In this document: one piece after another, positions 1-11,532 of the stretch
Layout of the letters: each line of letters starts with the position of its first letter
Position numbering within the stretch: position 1 is the first letter of the stretch
From: Celoporthe dispersa
Taxonomy: Eukaryota; Ascomycota; Sordariomycetes; Diaporthales; Cryphonectriaceae
DNA length: 64,000 bases
Assembly (NCBI GenBank): GCA_016584495.1
Contig: WAID01000003.1
Span: 6,900,501-6,964,500, forward strand
Direction: 5' to 3'
Translations under genes and position numbers: made by a program
The notes under the pieces: generated by a model
Told to the model about the DNA's origin: nothing
The model's database searches: none
The model's input: the letters and a program-made list of their open reading frames with translations, nothing else

Positions 1-643
1 ACTCGGGCTCCGCGTGTGAGCTTCCATATGTCTTCCGGCCCGACGAAAACGGTAACATCAACCTCATGGACCAGATCAAAAGGGCGTCGGGCTCGTGCGT
101 GCCGCAGAACACCTGATACAGGGCGGATGGAGCAGGGACAAGGTGTCAGATGCCAAGATGCTGCTCGGTGGTGCAACCGACTTCTTCAACGGCCTCCACC
201 ACGCCAGAGAACACAACACCGACGAGGAGGGGCTGGCGGCTGAGAACTTCAAAGAGCACTGGGAGACGGAGAACAAGGACGTGTGGATGTTCTCTGGCTG
301 CCGTGATGACCAGACGTCGGCAGATGCCACCATATCGGGGGCGGCCACAGGTGCCATGTCGTGGGCCTTTATCGGGACCATGAAGGAGAACCCCGAGCTG
401 AGCTATGTGGAGGTATGTAATGTCGACGTCGAGTCCCACCTGGTTGGTGGCAACCTGGATACTGACAAGTCGGGAAGATACTGCAGACAACACGGGAGAG
501 GCTGCTCAACCACTATGCTCAGATCCCCCAGCTCAGCTGTGGTGGTCACTATGATCTCGATCAGCTGCTTCTGGTGAGTGTAGACATGCCCCCACTCCCT
601 TGTCAGCCCTCTCCATCAACCCGCTGACAACTGGCAGCTGTAA
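1..643 (+). CDS. MCA1: Metacaspase (caspase-like cysteine protease), 3' part only
   Basis: Arg/Lys-specific caspase-fold protease of clan CD, linked in fungi to stress, ageing and proteostasis. The window opens just after the catalytic Cys: the first readable residues are SGSACELPYVF, which in the family follow the DxCHSGS active-site motif. Next come PDENGNINLMDQIK, IQGGWSRDK and the C-terminal signature SGCRDDQTSADA with GAMSWAFI. Exons are 1-412, 478-573 and 638-643; the introns are 65 nt (GTATGT donor) and 64 nt (GTGAGT donor, CTGAC branch site). The 3' end reads PQLSCGGHYDLDQLLL and stops at 643. Odd: the frame shifts by one base at about 85-95, so NLMDQIK and HLIQGGW lie in different frames with no stop between them when one base is restored. 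A 57-nt intron (51-107) would also join the frames but would delete conserved residues, so I favour an indel. The 5' exons lie outside the window. Confidence 0.92.
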
Positions 644-1030
644 CAACCCATGCGAGGAATTGCGATGAGAAATTCAGACTTGGCCACATGGGAAGAGCCT
701 GGAGACGTTGAAGCAGTCGGGGTAAAAGGCTGGAAGTGATAGGAAACAAGAAGGAGCAGGAGCATGTAGATCTAGTTCAGGGGACACAGGAAAGAGCCAC
801 AGAGGGAGGTGGTGTGGGGCTACAGTAGCGGATGGTGACTCAGCAGCTGTCACAAGCTGTCACGACTTGGCGCTGCCGCTGTCAACCACCACTGAACCTA
901 CCTCAGTTCAACTCAGCTTGATCTGAACCATTGCGACCTGTCACCAACAAGGCTCCATCTGTTGCACATAAATCCCCTGCAGGCTGAGTCTTATCTTGTC
1001 TCCTAAGTGACCACAGGCTTTCTTGTCACA

Positions 1031-1645
1031 ATGGAGCGCAATCAACAGGCAACCACAACGACGTCTCTCATGTGTAAGCGAAACCTCCGAAGAGCACCTG
1101 CGCTGGTACGTGAAATTGTCCAAGAGACCCATGCTGATCATACCACGTGGCCAGTCCGAGAGGGGGGAGACCATCGCCGAGATACTCCAGGCCTACCAGA
1201 AGCTCGTTGCCATCGCCACAGACCGCATCACCAACAAGGCCTCCATCGGCCAGGCCGCCCATAACAGCATGGCCATGCAGCTGGAGACCCAGAGGCTCGT
1301 ACGCCAGCGCTTGATCACTACGCGCTCTTCCTGGAACTAGCTGACCCCGTTCTGCAGATCAAAGGTGTCGAGAACCTGCTCGCCCTGACCCGCCGGATAC
1401 GTGAGCTCTGGATCGTGGGGCCCCTGCGGAAGCCGGAGGACGGCCGCCAGCTAGAAGAATCCATCAATACCGATGTGCAGACCGCTACCGACCTCCTGAA
1501 CCAGCTTCGCTCGCATACTCGACAGCAGTACGTCAGTGCCGGCGGAGGCTACGGGCAGTATGTCGCGGGGCCACTTACTCAACCAACGGCACCAGGAGTG
1601 GTGCCGATGGGCGCAGCTCCACCAAGAGGCAACACAACGTCCTAG
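1031..1645 (+). CDS. MED22: Mediator subunit 22 (Srb6/Surf5 family)
   Basis: Head-module subunit of Mediator, the coactivator that links regulators to RNA polymerase II in the nucleus. Predicted exons are 1031-1105, 1155-1298 and 1358-1645, giving 168 aa. Intron 1 is 49 nt (GTACGT donor) and intron 2 is 59 nt (GTACGC donor, CTGAC branch, CAG acceptor); both keep the frame. The recognisable core is ALSERGETIAEILQAYQKLV, then an amphipathic stretch, then ENLLALTRRIRELWIVGPL, which matches the Med22 pattern LLxLTRxLRExWxxG. A Gly/Pro-rich tail follows. The length is typical of the family. It lies about 390 bp downstream of the metacaspase on the same strand. The start is the first ATG, 24 codons before intron 1; the first intron is short and is the least certain part of the model. 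No frame defect. Confidence 0.78.
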
Positions 1646-2525
1646 AAATGAATCTCTTTTCAAGGACACAATGCAGAAATCGGAAGATGAGGTGGCTCAG
1701 GAGGCCGGCTTATCCTCTTGGTATCTTCTATGAAGGTGTTACGGAGAACCGCCCTCTATGGAGGATGCCACACTGTGCTTAGGCGTGTTGGCGATTGCTT
1801 GACTGGGTTGTGGCCTTGATCATTTGCTGGGAACTCCACGTGCTGCTTCCTTCATGGCTTTCCGCGACCCTCATGGGCAGAGGTAGCTCGGGCATCCAAG
1901 GACTCTCCGCTGTCCTTGTGGCAGGCAGGTGGGGTGGGTACAACCCTGTGCGGTTCCGATCTATTAGGTACGTTGCGCAGGCCGCCGCAATGCCGTGCTC
2001 ACTGTAGCGGTCTTAACAGTCACTCGCTAGTGATTGGCATCCAGATGAGTCGAGGTCACATGGGCAGACGCCCTGAGTGGGACGCATCCTGAGGCATCAG
2101 ATGGCAGCTACCCTTGACACCGCCTGTTGATTCAACCCACCCAGACATGACCTCGCTCTGTTCAGAGTCAAGCCTGAGGAGACCATAGCACCCAGAATCT
2201 CATGGATAGTGTTATCGCATCTAGAGACCCGCCTCCATTTCATATGCAAGTCAAGAGACTCAGACCTCACAGGTAGCGAGCTTTGCGTCTCGTCTGTGTG
2301 AGTGTTGTCGAGTCACAGTTCATCATCTGGGCTGGAGATGCCACTCCTGCAGTAACTTAGATATCGCCCGGAGATATAAATCACATTTCCTCTGGATCTT
2401 CATCTCAACCAGGCGATCTTTCTACAGCCCACCTACTTCTGAACGTAACATCGGAAAGCAACCCGACGCTGAGTTCAACCCTCGGATCGTGACGACAATA
2501 CAAATCTTGATGAGAGCCCTCGAAG
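1646..2525. other. Intergenic between MED22 and the small Cys-rich ORF
   Basis: No ORF with recognisable similarity and no RNA gene seen. The only element of note is the TATA-like motif listed separately near its right end. Confidence 0.5.
2375..2380 (+). promoter_or_regulatory. TATA-like box (TATAAA) upstream of the small Cys-rich ORF
   Basis: TATAAA lies in AGATATAAATCAC, about 146 bp before the ATG at 2526. The spacing suits a short 5' UTR. This is motif evidence only. Confidence 0.4.
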
Positions 2526-2765
2526 ATGCAGTTCTACTATTATATTCCCTTTCGGGACTACCGCGCACCGCCGCATGCTCCCTACTGCATGTGCGACCAT
2601 CCACTGCATGGTGGGGAGCCCTGCCAGGCGGACCTGTTCGGGAACTACAGGATCTGCCCATTCTGCACGAATGACCACATGACTCCTGGGCAGGATGGGG
2701 CCGGCGGAGGAGGTCCTGGGTTTGGCGCTGGCGCTGCTGGACCGGTGTGGGCATACTATGCGTGA
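2526..2765 (+). CDS. Small Cys-rich hypothetical protein (79 aa)
   Basis: Single-exon ORF of 79 codons. I do not recognise the family with certainty. The middle holds an ordered cysteine array, CMCDHPLHGGEPC followed by NYRICPFC (C-x-C-x9-C-x10-C-x2-C) with nearby His and Asp, so a small metal-binding fold is possible. The first residues are aromatic and polar (MQFYYYIPFRDY), with no signal peptide; the C-terminus is Gly-rich and ends WAYYA. Support for a real gene is the TATAAA at a plausible distance, the ordered Cys spacing and its isolation from other coding frames. Against it are the short length and the lack of a recognised homologue. It lies 880 bp downstream of MED22 on the same strand. 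Confidence 0.5.
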   Translation: MQFYYYIPFRDYRAPPHAPYCMCDHPLHGGEPCQADLFGNYRICPFCTNDHMTPGQDGAGGGGPGFGAGAAGPVWAYYA

Positions 2766-3651
2766 TTCAGGATAGGTCTGGGCCTGGTGTCGGAAGGGTT
2801 CTAATTACGATTGATTCGGTCTATGAGGTATTAGTTTTCCTTTGGAAATTTACATAATGCTCAAGCGTGCAGGTTATTCACTATAGCATGGGGCTGCCGT
2901 CACAGAATATGTCGGCTCCCCTGCTGTCCCTAACTGTATCCTGGCATCTTGGCCTCTGATGCATACATCTACCACCCCGGCTTGACAATCGTATAGAGAG
3001 GCTCTCTCTCATGGCTGAAGATGAGTGGAGAGGAGTCGGTACCTGGACTACTTAGGTAACACGTTACATGGCGGCTCAGTTAGACGCAAGCAAGGACAGG
3101 GTATACTAATGTCCGGGAGCCAGCGCCACCAAACAGGCAAGGATGTCAACGTCTGGCGCCCAGCCTCATGAGAGTTTATCATCACCACCACGACCACCAG
3201 TCCACTCAACACCATCGCCACGCACTACCAGCAGTAATTCTTGTCTTGGCCAATCCTACGCAGGCTCCAGACACCAGTTGAGCCGTTGATATCCCATCTC
3301 ACCTTCTTGCCAAGACGCCTTAACTCTTGGTGAGCCTCGAGCCACCTGAAGCACCATTGCCTGAAGAAGAAGGTGTTCAAGGGCTGGAGGGGGGATCACG
3401 AGGACTTGGCAGACTCACTATCAGCATCTCGGAGAAGCGTGTTGGCTGGGTGCCTGCTTGTCGTGGAAGAGCGCTAGAACGCTTCTAGGGCCACCGAGGC
3501 CTAACGGCGCGACGGCTGGTGGCTGCCAAGAGTCAGTTGGCGATGGCGTTCGGGGGGAAGAGAGAGGATGAGGAGCGGGGACTTCCGAGACTTGAATATC
3601 AGATATTTTTTCTGGAGCATAGGAAGGACGGCATGGGTGGAGACGTTGTGC

Positions 3652-3675
3652 AAAAAAAAAAAAAAAAAAAAAAAA
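3652..3675 (+). repeat. Poly(A) tract, 24 nt
   Basis: Uninterrupted run of A read directly from the sequence. No target-site duplication or retroelement sequence is visible beside it. Confidence 0.9.
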
Positions 3676-3991
3676 GGAAAAAAAGAGGAAAGTATATCAC
3701 TTTTGCCTAGCGGCGACGGCTGTGTACTCAGTGGTTGGAGCTGGTATAGAACATAATCAATATACGCACATACAGACTCGGTGGACATCACTTTACTCTT
3801 ACAGCAAGTAGAACAGGCCATCATGAGATCCCAACAAGGACGACAAGACCAGCTTCGATATTGGGCGTCACTTGAATTAGTCAAGAACGCGGAGGAGGAC
3901 GCGTGGCTGGCACCTCGGCCTGCCTTATCATATGGGGACCCTTTTGAGAGGGGAAAAAAAAAACTTTTTCCTTTCATCATTTTTTTTTTCA

Positions 3992-4012
3992 TCTCTCTCT
4001 CTCTCTCTCTCT
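3992..4012 (+). repeat. (CT)n microsatellite
   Basis: About ten CT dinucleotide units in tandem, next to T-rich sequence. Confidence 0.9.
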
Positions 4013-4906
4013 TTTGCACCAGTGCCAAGATGATAAAGCACCACCCAATTCTAACATGACCCGCGCGCCCCCGGCTCAATGGAACTTGCCAAGTCGCCTA
4101 GCGCTCAACATACTCAGGGATGACGACTTGGCGTGTTTTCTTCCCCCTTCAGACAGGAGCCCAACATTGGTTTGTTTCGTTCCTTCCTGATGGGACCACC
4201 AGCACGGCATGTCTGAGATTTGCAAACCTTGTTGGGAAACCACGAGTGAGTGACACCGAGCAAGTCTGTCATGACGCTGTGGAAGGGTTGGCATGAGAAG
4301 GCACTACCAGCCTTCTCTTTCCTCTTCGTGCTCCCGCGAAGAAAGAGCTGAAAAGCTTCGTGCCATACTAGACTCGAAACAACCTCTTCCCAGGGCCAAC
4401 AGAGTCACCACCTTGATGTGACGTCCAAGGAAGCTGGAGCCTCCTCTTGGACACCCACACCTTCTGCTACCATACAGCCTAGTGGCCAAAAGTTACTTTG
4501 GCCCAGGAGGGAGGAGGCAGAGGATCCCGATGTTACGTCCCCCAGATCTGAATGCAGGGTTCCCTGCTCTCACCATCGCTCGTCGCCCTCGAGATGTGGG
4601 ATTGGGTGCGTACAGGAGACGGCCTGGGAGATGGTCTAGAATCGGAGACGATCATACCTGAATCAAGGGAATGTTCCGATTACCATCTCTTGTCGTCTAA
4701 TATTCTCATTGGGTGGGCTGGGTGATGATAAGGGAATATGACCTCTTGGCTGCCACACGACCATCCCCACGGGCCTACATATTCATACTCAGGCCCCCTC
4801 CCCTTGGACCTGGCCAGCTCTCCCTGGTCCCCTCCCCAGAGCCTCTCACTCCACACGCCCAGAGTTTTCCCACCCTCCTCGCCTGGCCAAGCACACGCGC
4901 TAAAGA

Positions 4907-6952
4907 ATGTCGCAGACGGTGAATCTGGACAGAGCAGAGCTCGCCCAGGCTGAGCTCGCCATGGAGGGCCTCAGCCCCGGCCCGCCGATGGGCACGGTCG
5001 AGGAGCTCAAGGCCGGCAAGGGCAGCATGGACGTGAGCCACAACGTCGACCTCGCCCCCGCCGGCTCCTCGGAGGGCGGCGATGGTCTTGTCGACGACCT
5101 GCCCACGGAGGAGGAGATGCACACGCTGCGAAGGGTGTCTGGCAAGATCAGCTGGTCTGCCTACTCGGTTGCCGTCTGCGAGCTGGCCGAGCGCTTCTCC
5201 TACTACGGCTCGAGTATTCTGTACACCAACTTCGTGGTTCATGGCCTGCCTGCCGGGTCCACCACGGGTGCTGGCTACGGCCACGGAGGCCAGTCAGGTG
5301 CTCTGGGCCTGGGCAGCCGTGCGGGCCAGGGCATCTCGCTCACGAACCAGTTCTTTGCCTATATGGTCCCCCTCTTTGGGTAAGCTCTCTACGCCCCTGA
5401 TGAAACATGTGCCTGGACAGACCAAGATGAGGCCTGGGACACCAAGGCTGATGGCGACGACAGTGGCTGGCTTGCAGACGCCAAGCTGGGCCGGTACAAG
5501 ACGATCCACATCGCCATCTGCGTCTCCATGATCGCACACGTCATCCTCGTGGCCGCCTCGGCCCCGTCCGTCATTGTCCACCAGTCCAACGCCCTGGCGG
5601 CCTTCATCATCGGCATGCTGGTCCTGTGCATCGGCACGGGCCTGTTCAAGGCCAACGTGGCGCCCCTCCTCGCCGAGCAGAACCACGACCGCAGGATGTA
5701 CGTCAAGACCCTCAAGTCGGGCGAGCGTGTCATCGTCGACCCCGCCGTCACCAACACGCGCATCTTCCTGTACTTCTACTTTGCCATCAACGTGGGCTCT
5801 CTCGCTGGGCAGATCGGCATGGTCTACGTCGAGCTGTACGTCGGCTTCTGGCTGGCCTTCCTGCTGCCCACGATCCTGTTTGCCATCTGCCCCATCATCC
5901 TGGCCGTCATGAAGAAGCGCTACACGCTCAGCCCTCCCACCGGCTCCGTGCTGGGCAAGATGCTCAAGATGTTCGGCATGGCCATGCGCGGGAAGTGGCT
6001 GTCTACCGTCTTCAACCCGGCTGAGTTCAGACGCGAGTTCACATGGGACGCGGTCCGCCCCTCTCTGATCCCGGAGCACGAGCGCCCCGGCTGGATGACT
6101 TATGATGATGCATGGGTTGATGAGGTCCGCCGTGGGCTGAAGGCGTGCAAGGTGTTCTTGTTCCTGCCCATCTTCTTCCTGGCATACAACCAGATGACCA
6201 ACAACCTCACGACGTAAGTGCCTCTCTCTTCCGGGTCTCCCCTCAGGTGACAGCAGGAAACAAAGAAACACATGCTGACGAGAGAGCCAACAACAGCCAA
6301 GCCTCGACTATGGTTCTCAACGGAACGCCGAACGATCTCATCCAGAACCTCAACCCCATCTCCATCGTGATCCTGATTCCCATCCTCGACAGGGTCGTCT
6401 ACCCCGGCTTCCGCAAGATGGGCTTCAACTTCACGCCGCTTAAGCGCATGGCCACTGGTTTCTTCTTCTCTTCCCTGTCCATGATCGCCGCGGCTGTGAT
6501 GCAGTATTACATCTACAAGATGTCCCCCTGCGGCGACCACACCACCGACGAGGGAGTGCATCGCGCCCATCAACGTGTGGGCGCAGTGTCTGCCCTACGT
6601 CCTGGTCGGCATCTCTGAGATCTTCACTAACACCACCTCGCTCGAGTACGCCTTCTCCAAGGCCCCCGACAACATGAAGTCCATGGTCATGGCCGTCAAC
6701 CTCTTCATGTCGGCCATCTCGAGCGCGCTGGGACAGGCGTTCACGCCGCTGGCTGGCGACCCCAACTGGGTCTGGAACTACGGCTCTGTGGCTATCATTG
6801 CCGCGGTGGGCGGTGTGGCTTTCTGGCTGTGCTTTAGACACCTGGACAAGGAGGAGGATATGTGGAACAACCTTGCCAAGAGCCAGTATAAGGGAGCAGC
6901 TCAGCCAAACGCTGGCCACACGGCAGATGACCAGTTCGCCGAGAAGGCGTAA
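4907..6952 (+). CDS. PTR2: Peptide transporter, PTR2 / POT (MFS) family
   Basis: Proton-coupled importer of di- and tripeptides at the plasma membrane. Exons are 4907-5379, 5464-6213 and 6297-6952; the introns are 84 and 83 nt with GTAAGC and GTAAGT donors. The first ATG gives a long hydrophilic N-terminus, as in fungal PTR2. Family marks: CELAERFSYYGSSILYTNF in the first membrane segment, the join PLFG/GWLADAKLGRYKTI after intron 1, IGTGLFKANVAPLLAEQ, then FYFAINVGSL, and NNLTTQASTM across intron 2. The last part reads SEIFTNTTSLEYAFSKAPDNMKS. Odd: one extra G in GAGGGAG near 6552-6554 shifts the frame between PCGDHTTDE and CIAPINVWAQ. Removing it gives 625 aa of normal family length with no internal stop, so this is likely a sequence error. 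A 978-nt antisense ORF here is a shadow. Confidence 0.94.
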
Positions 6953-8013
6953 GAGGCCATCTTCCTACTGGCCCGGCCGTTGGGGATGGGTGATGATATT
7001 GCTGCTAGTTGTGGGCGCGTGCACCATCTATCCTCCTCGTCTGTCGAAGCAGCAGCGCAGCCTAGCTTGCCTTGTACGGGTATGTGGTGTGTGTGTGTGT
7101 GGTAGATCGGGGATAGATTAGTAGTACAAAAGCCGATAAATCTAATAGCACGCTATTCATCACGGAAAACCGTAGTCCCGACATCATTTTTCTGCTGAAC
7201 GATGGCCCAAAAACCCGACGATGATCTTCTTCCCTTTTATGACCTTCTCGAGCAGCGACCGTGCGTCGTCGACTTACTAGTTCAGCGTTACATTACATCC
7301 GGGCATTTCATCCCCCACCCCCCGCGTTCTAGTGCCGCGTGCGTATGCGCATCCCGATGTGACGATCCTTTCTTCTTTTTCTCTTTTTATTCTGGGCTTG
7401 CTGCGCCTAGGTGAAACAAGAAAGAACCCCTCCTGGAGACAAACAAGGTGTGACAGGATTCGCCAACGCGGCAGCTGTAACCCCACGAAAACGTGACTGG
7501 AGACCTGCTATGTACATAGCACGTACTATAGCAGGTGGTGGGGAAGATAGCTCGCAAGTAGGTCCCAGATTTGCGAACCATGTGCCATCAGGATCCAGAA
7601 TTCTTCAGACGATAGGGGCGGGCGATATGTCCCGAACAAGAACAGGCGGCCAGAGTTTTGGAGTTGAGTCTTGGGAATTCTTGGCCGTCCTTCCCCCCCC
7701 TGAATGATAATAGAATTGTTGCTCCTATATCCGCCTACACGTTTGTTCATTATCTCTAGAGGATGCCGTAAAACCCTGCACCCGGCAAAGGGATTGTTTT
7801 GTGCGGCGGAATTATGCGGCCAAACGGTATAATAACCCTGCTGCTACTTGATCCTTTGACCAGACTTTTGCCCAACGAATCCCCTTTAGGTTCCTTCTCC
7901 TTTACTAGAATATATCTGTGCTTTTTTATTTCCAAGGACACCACCAATCGACTTGAATCAATTTCCCCTTTGACCGAGTACTCACGACCTACCTTGCCGT
8001 GGTCTCGTCTGTC

Positions 8014-8035
8014 TTTTTTTTTTAAAAAAAAAAAA
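8014..8035 (+). repeat. Abutting T10-A12 tract
   Basis: Ten T followed immediately by twelve A, self-complementary. It is one of five similar loci in this window. Confidence 0.9.
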
Positions 8036-9056
8036 GGGAAAGGAGTGCAAGACTGGCGTCACATCTTCGACCAGCTGGAACCGGGTTTCAAAGGATGGAT
8101 ATACCGCGTGCTATCGGCATGCCCATCCTGTGTGCTATCAGGTGCTTACCTCAGTGCAGCATGCCTACAAGTGGGCCTCGTCGCCGGGATTTGCCATAAC
8201 CGAGCTCGCTTACAGTTTACACTGCGTACCACTGAATATCAAGCAGAGGATGAATTTGTTGGTACCACACTGCGTATGGTAGTACCATAGTGTAGACTAC
8301 CGGTCCCCAGCTGTGCCTGTTTGTCACGAGATGACATCTCCTCTGCTGTATATTATTCCCTGATTCAGTCTCACCACTTCGTGCGGTGGCTTAGACTCTG
8401 CCCTGGAGATTACCCAACAACCTCCCCGAGGTGAACTCCAAGGATCAAGAGGTCCGTCGTGCCTCATGTTGATGCGACCACTGGAGCCTCGAGTGGGAAC
8501 AAATCAGGTGAGGAGGGTGAATTGCGTGTCATTATCGCACACCATACGCCGAGGAAACCCAGACGGGAGATTTCTGCCTCCTTATTGGAGGAAAGGTCGA
8601 CTGCAAGACATTTCATTTGACGGGAAACGCCGTTATGGACCCGTTCCTGTGCGGATCTAGATTAGGGCATGTGGAGGCAGGCTGGTGGGGGTAAGAGAGG
8701 GGGAGGGAAGGGGTGTTATACATAAAGCTCGGTTGTTTTTGTGAAAGGGCCAAGAAGGCTTAATACATACTACGGTAGTAGTACCACGTTTCTTAGTACG
8801 CCGTTGTGAACTGGTTGAGGGGGGCTTTGGGATTGGACGCACCGGGAGGAGGGACCATGCCCCGGGTCCCGTCAGGGAGGAGGAGGAGGGTAACCTTGCT
8901 GCATCGCGTGATGGCCTGCATGGATATCGTTCTGAAAATGTCACCGATCGGCAGGGCAGCAGCAATTTATGGGACTCGAAGGAAGAAGGAAAAAAGTTGG
9001 CGGCGAAGCAGAGAAGCTTGCAAATAAACCGCTGGGGGGAGGGGGCTCGAGACATC

Positions 9057-9083
9057 CACACACACTCACACACACACACACAC
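9057..9083 (+). repeat. (CA)n microsatellite
   Basis: About twelve CA units with one CT interruption, located upstream of the orphan membrane-protein gene. Confidence 0.85.
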
Positions 9084-9675
9084 GCAAGGCACGATGGCGA
9101 CACCCCCTTTCCGTGATCGATCGAGCTAAAAGAGTTTCTTTCTCTTATTTTTTTTCTGGCCCCTTCCGTAGTACCACCCATCCCCATCCCATCCATTCGA
9201 CCTGCACGTTTCATACCCCCTCCCCTCCTACCCCGGAAAGGATTGGACTCCCTTTGCCGCGCTGCGAACCACGAACCGGCCTTCACTTTCGGTGCCCCGA
9301 CGTGCAGTAGCCAAGGCATGCATGCTGCGCGGAGTAGTTTGACTAGTGGGACTACATTGGTTGACATGACATATGAATGACTAGGCCTGGTCTGCCTCCG
9401 TTGATAAGGCACCGTTGTTGTTGTTGTTTTTTTTCTTTTCTCTTTTCTCTCTTCTTTCTGTTGGTTTTGCTTTCTTATTTTATCCCTAAAAGAGGCCGGC
9501 CTTTTTGGGGGCCGGGTAATATTGATCTCACCTCCACCTCCCTAAAGCCGTCCTCTTACAACATCTTTATTCTTTACTGATCTCGTGCAACACTACACAT
9601 TGCTGTATCGGCGCATCGTCCCAGCCTTTATGTAAGAGTGAGTGCTCAGAGGACAGCACGCCGTCCGGCACAACC

Positions 9676-11532
9676 ATGGCTCAATTGCCCGACGGGGCAG
9701 CAGGAGCGGCTGCTGGCGTGTTGATATGGTCGTCCATCTGCTTTCTGGGCAACTGTCTGTTCATATGGCTGCTCTGGGGCGCTCAAGAGAGACGCAGTTG
9801 TAAGTTTCTCTTCCTTTTTTTTTCCTCCCCGCGTGATCGCTTTGGTGTATGTGATGATAGTTTGAGCTAACAAGAGTCGAATCAATTATAGTCATATTCT
9901 GCATCTCTTGGGTTACTCTCCTCGCCACAACCACAAGTATCATCTCCCAAGCTAATGACTGTTTGTATGTGTATCGATCTAATAGCTTGCCATCTTTCAG
10001 TGCCGTTCATGTTGGTTGACTTACATTATGTAGACACTACAAAGACATCATGTGGACAAGGTTGAGAATCGCGCAGGCCAACCCCAACAGTCCCGTGCCG
10101 GTCGCAACAAACGGCTGTACCGGAGTTGATCTCGCCATGTCGTGGACCAGTACGTGGCCGTGGTCTTTTCTCCTTTCTCCCTTGGGCCTGAGAGAATGTT
10201 TAATACTGACGATGTGACCGGTTATACAGGGTGGAGCTGTTATGTCGCTGAAGCCGGCCTCGCCTGTTCTTGGTCATTCAACCTCACCGCAGCTGTGTAC
10301 GGGTGGAATACAAACCCACGCTTTGCACGGCACCTCAACATCATCAGCGAGATGGGCAAGGTGGTACCCATCATGGCTGTCACAGGATCCATGTGCCTGC
10401 TCTATATCCGGGCCATCCAACAGTCCTACTGGTGGTATTACTTCACCATGAACTTTTTCTGTAAGCCCAAGAGAGTTGCCACCACTGATTCGTAGTTTCG
10501 GCAAATTTTGACTTACTGACCCCCTCTCTTTCTCTCTCACCCACAGACTGCCTCTTTCTGATCGTCGCCCTTGGCATGATGTTCCTCATCTTCATCGAGT
10601 ACTTACAAACACGCCTCCTCTTCCGGCGCATGAACCGCCAGCAGCGCCGCGACTACGTATGCCAGCCCTCAGACACGCCCACCGCCCGCAGCAGGTCCGA
10701 TTCCGAAGGGACAAGCATCCTCACCATGTGCCGCCCGCGAGGCGAGCCTGGATCGCACTTTGGCGCCCTCCAGCAGCGGGAGGGGGGCATCTACGACAAG
10801 TACCTCATCGTGCGGACCTTCACCCCGCTGCTTATGTTGAGGTGAGACCGAGCTCCGAAACCCTACATGCGCTCGAAAGCTTAGTAGTCTTGGTGATCAC
10901 TACCAAGCCCCCATCGGCCCCTCGTCGCATGTACTTGTGTGTGTGTGTGTGTGTGTGTGTATGATACTGACCAACGACGTGGCGCCTCCAGCTTCTTCGA
11001 GGTCTTCAACATCATGACCAGCAAGTCCGAGCGCGACAAGTTCCAGCAGTTTGCCCAGACCTCCGCCCCCGACCTCACCGCCTCCACCGCCAGGGCCTGG
11101 TTCGCCAGCTACATTCCAGGCTGCCTCGCCTCCCTCATCCTCCCCTTGGCCTTCGCCACCACCCGCAACTTCTCCGAGCGCCTGTACCAGACTTTTGTGC
11201 CCGAGCGCCTCCAGTCCTCCGAGAGGAAGCGCAAGTTCTGGCAGTCCAGCGAGCTGACCTACGCCGCCATGGACAACGACAACGGGATCCTGTCGCGCCA
11301 GAAGCGGCTGCTGATGGAGGACCGGCTACGGATCGAGGTCACATATGAGTTTGAGGTGCGCACCGAGGAGCCTGCGAGCAGGGAGGTGGTGGCGAATGTG
11401 ATTGGGAAGGGCGGCAGTGCGGCGTATCCGTACAATGTCGATGACCACAAGTGGGGGGATACAGAGAGGATACTGCCCAGGAGACCGAGCGTGTCGTTTG
11501 TCCCGAACCGTGGCTCAAAGGGGACGGTGTGA
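9676..11532 (+). CDS. Orphan polytopic (receptor-like) membrane protein
   Basis: Predicted 459-aa fungal membrane protein of unknown function. Six exons: 9676-9799, 9892-9964, 10034-10149, 10230-10460, 10547-10841, 10992-11532. All five introns have GT-AG ends (GTAAGT, GTATGT, GTACGT, GTAAGC, GTGAGA donors) and preserve the frame. About seven hydrophobic segments can be read: VLIWSSICFLGNCLFIWLLW, FIFCISWVTLLATTTSII, a segment around LACSWSFNLTAAVYGW, VVPIMAVTGSMCLLYI, CLFLIVALGMMFLIFIEYL, one around TFTPLLMLSFFEVFNIM, and YIPGCLASLILPLAFA. A charged loop precedes YDKYLIVRTF, and a roughly 100-residue polar tail ends the protein. The layout suggests a 7-TM sensor, but no GPCR family motif is certain. 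Its 3' end lies 817 bp from that of PUS1 (convergent). Exon structure is confident; function is open. Confidence 0.75.
10936..10960 (+). repeat. (TG)n microsatellite inside intron 5
   Basis: About twelve TG units within intron 10842-10991 of the orphan membrane-protein gene, upstream of the branch-like CTGAC. Confidence 0.9.

Larger units (their letters stand above)
2766..4906. other. Intergenic, 2.1 kb, with simple repeats
   Basis: No convincing coding frame. It contains a 24-base poly(A) tract, a (CT)n tract and other short A- and T-runs. ORFs on both strands here are low-complexity translations of these repeats. The right end is the promoter and 5' UTR of the peptide transporter. Confidence 0.55.
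6953..9675. other. Intergenic, 2.7 kb
   Basis: No recognisable coding region. ORFs up to about 250 codons exist but look like non-coding translations (low complexity, no domain, non-ATG starts). It contains short GT runs near 7083-7100, GTAC-rich palindromic sequence near 7508 and 8764, a T-run/A-run junction and a CA repeat. Confidence 0.5.

Noticed and set aside
51..107. 57-nt GT-AG intron to explain the metacaspase frame change
   Set aside because: It would remove the conserved NINLMDQIK segment; a one-base indel keeps all conserved residues.
3652..3675. Poly(A) tract as a LINE or retrogene tail
   Set aside because: No coding relic or target-site duplication is visible next to it; the window has many plain homopolymers.
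5294..6271. 325-codon minus-strand ORF opposite PTR2
   Set aside because: Shadow of the transporter exon in GC-rich sequence; composition is His/Asp/Glu-rich without a domain, while the plus strand shows the full POT family pattern.
8657..9412. 251-codon minus-strand ORF
   Set aside because: Translates the CA repeat and T-rich tracts; no domain and no codon pattern of a real gene.
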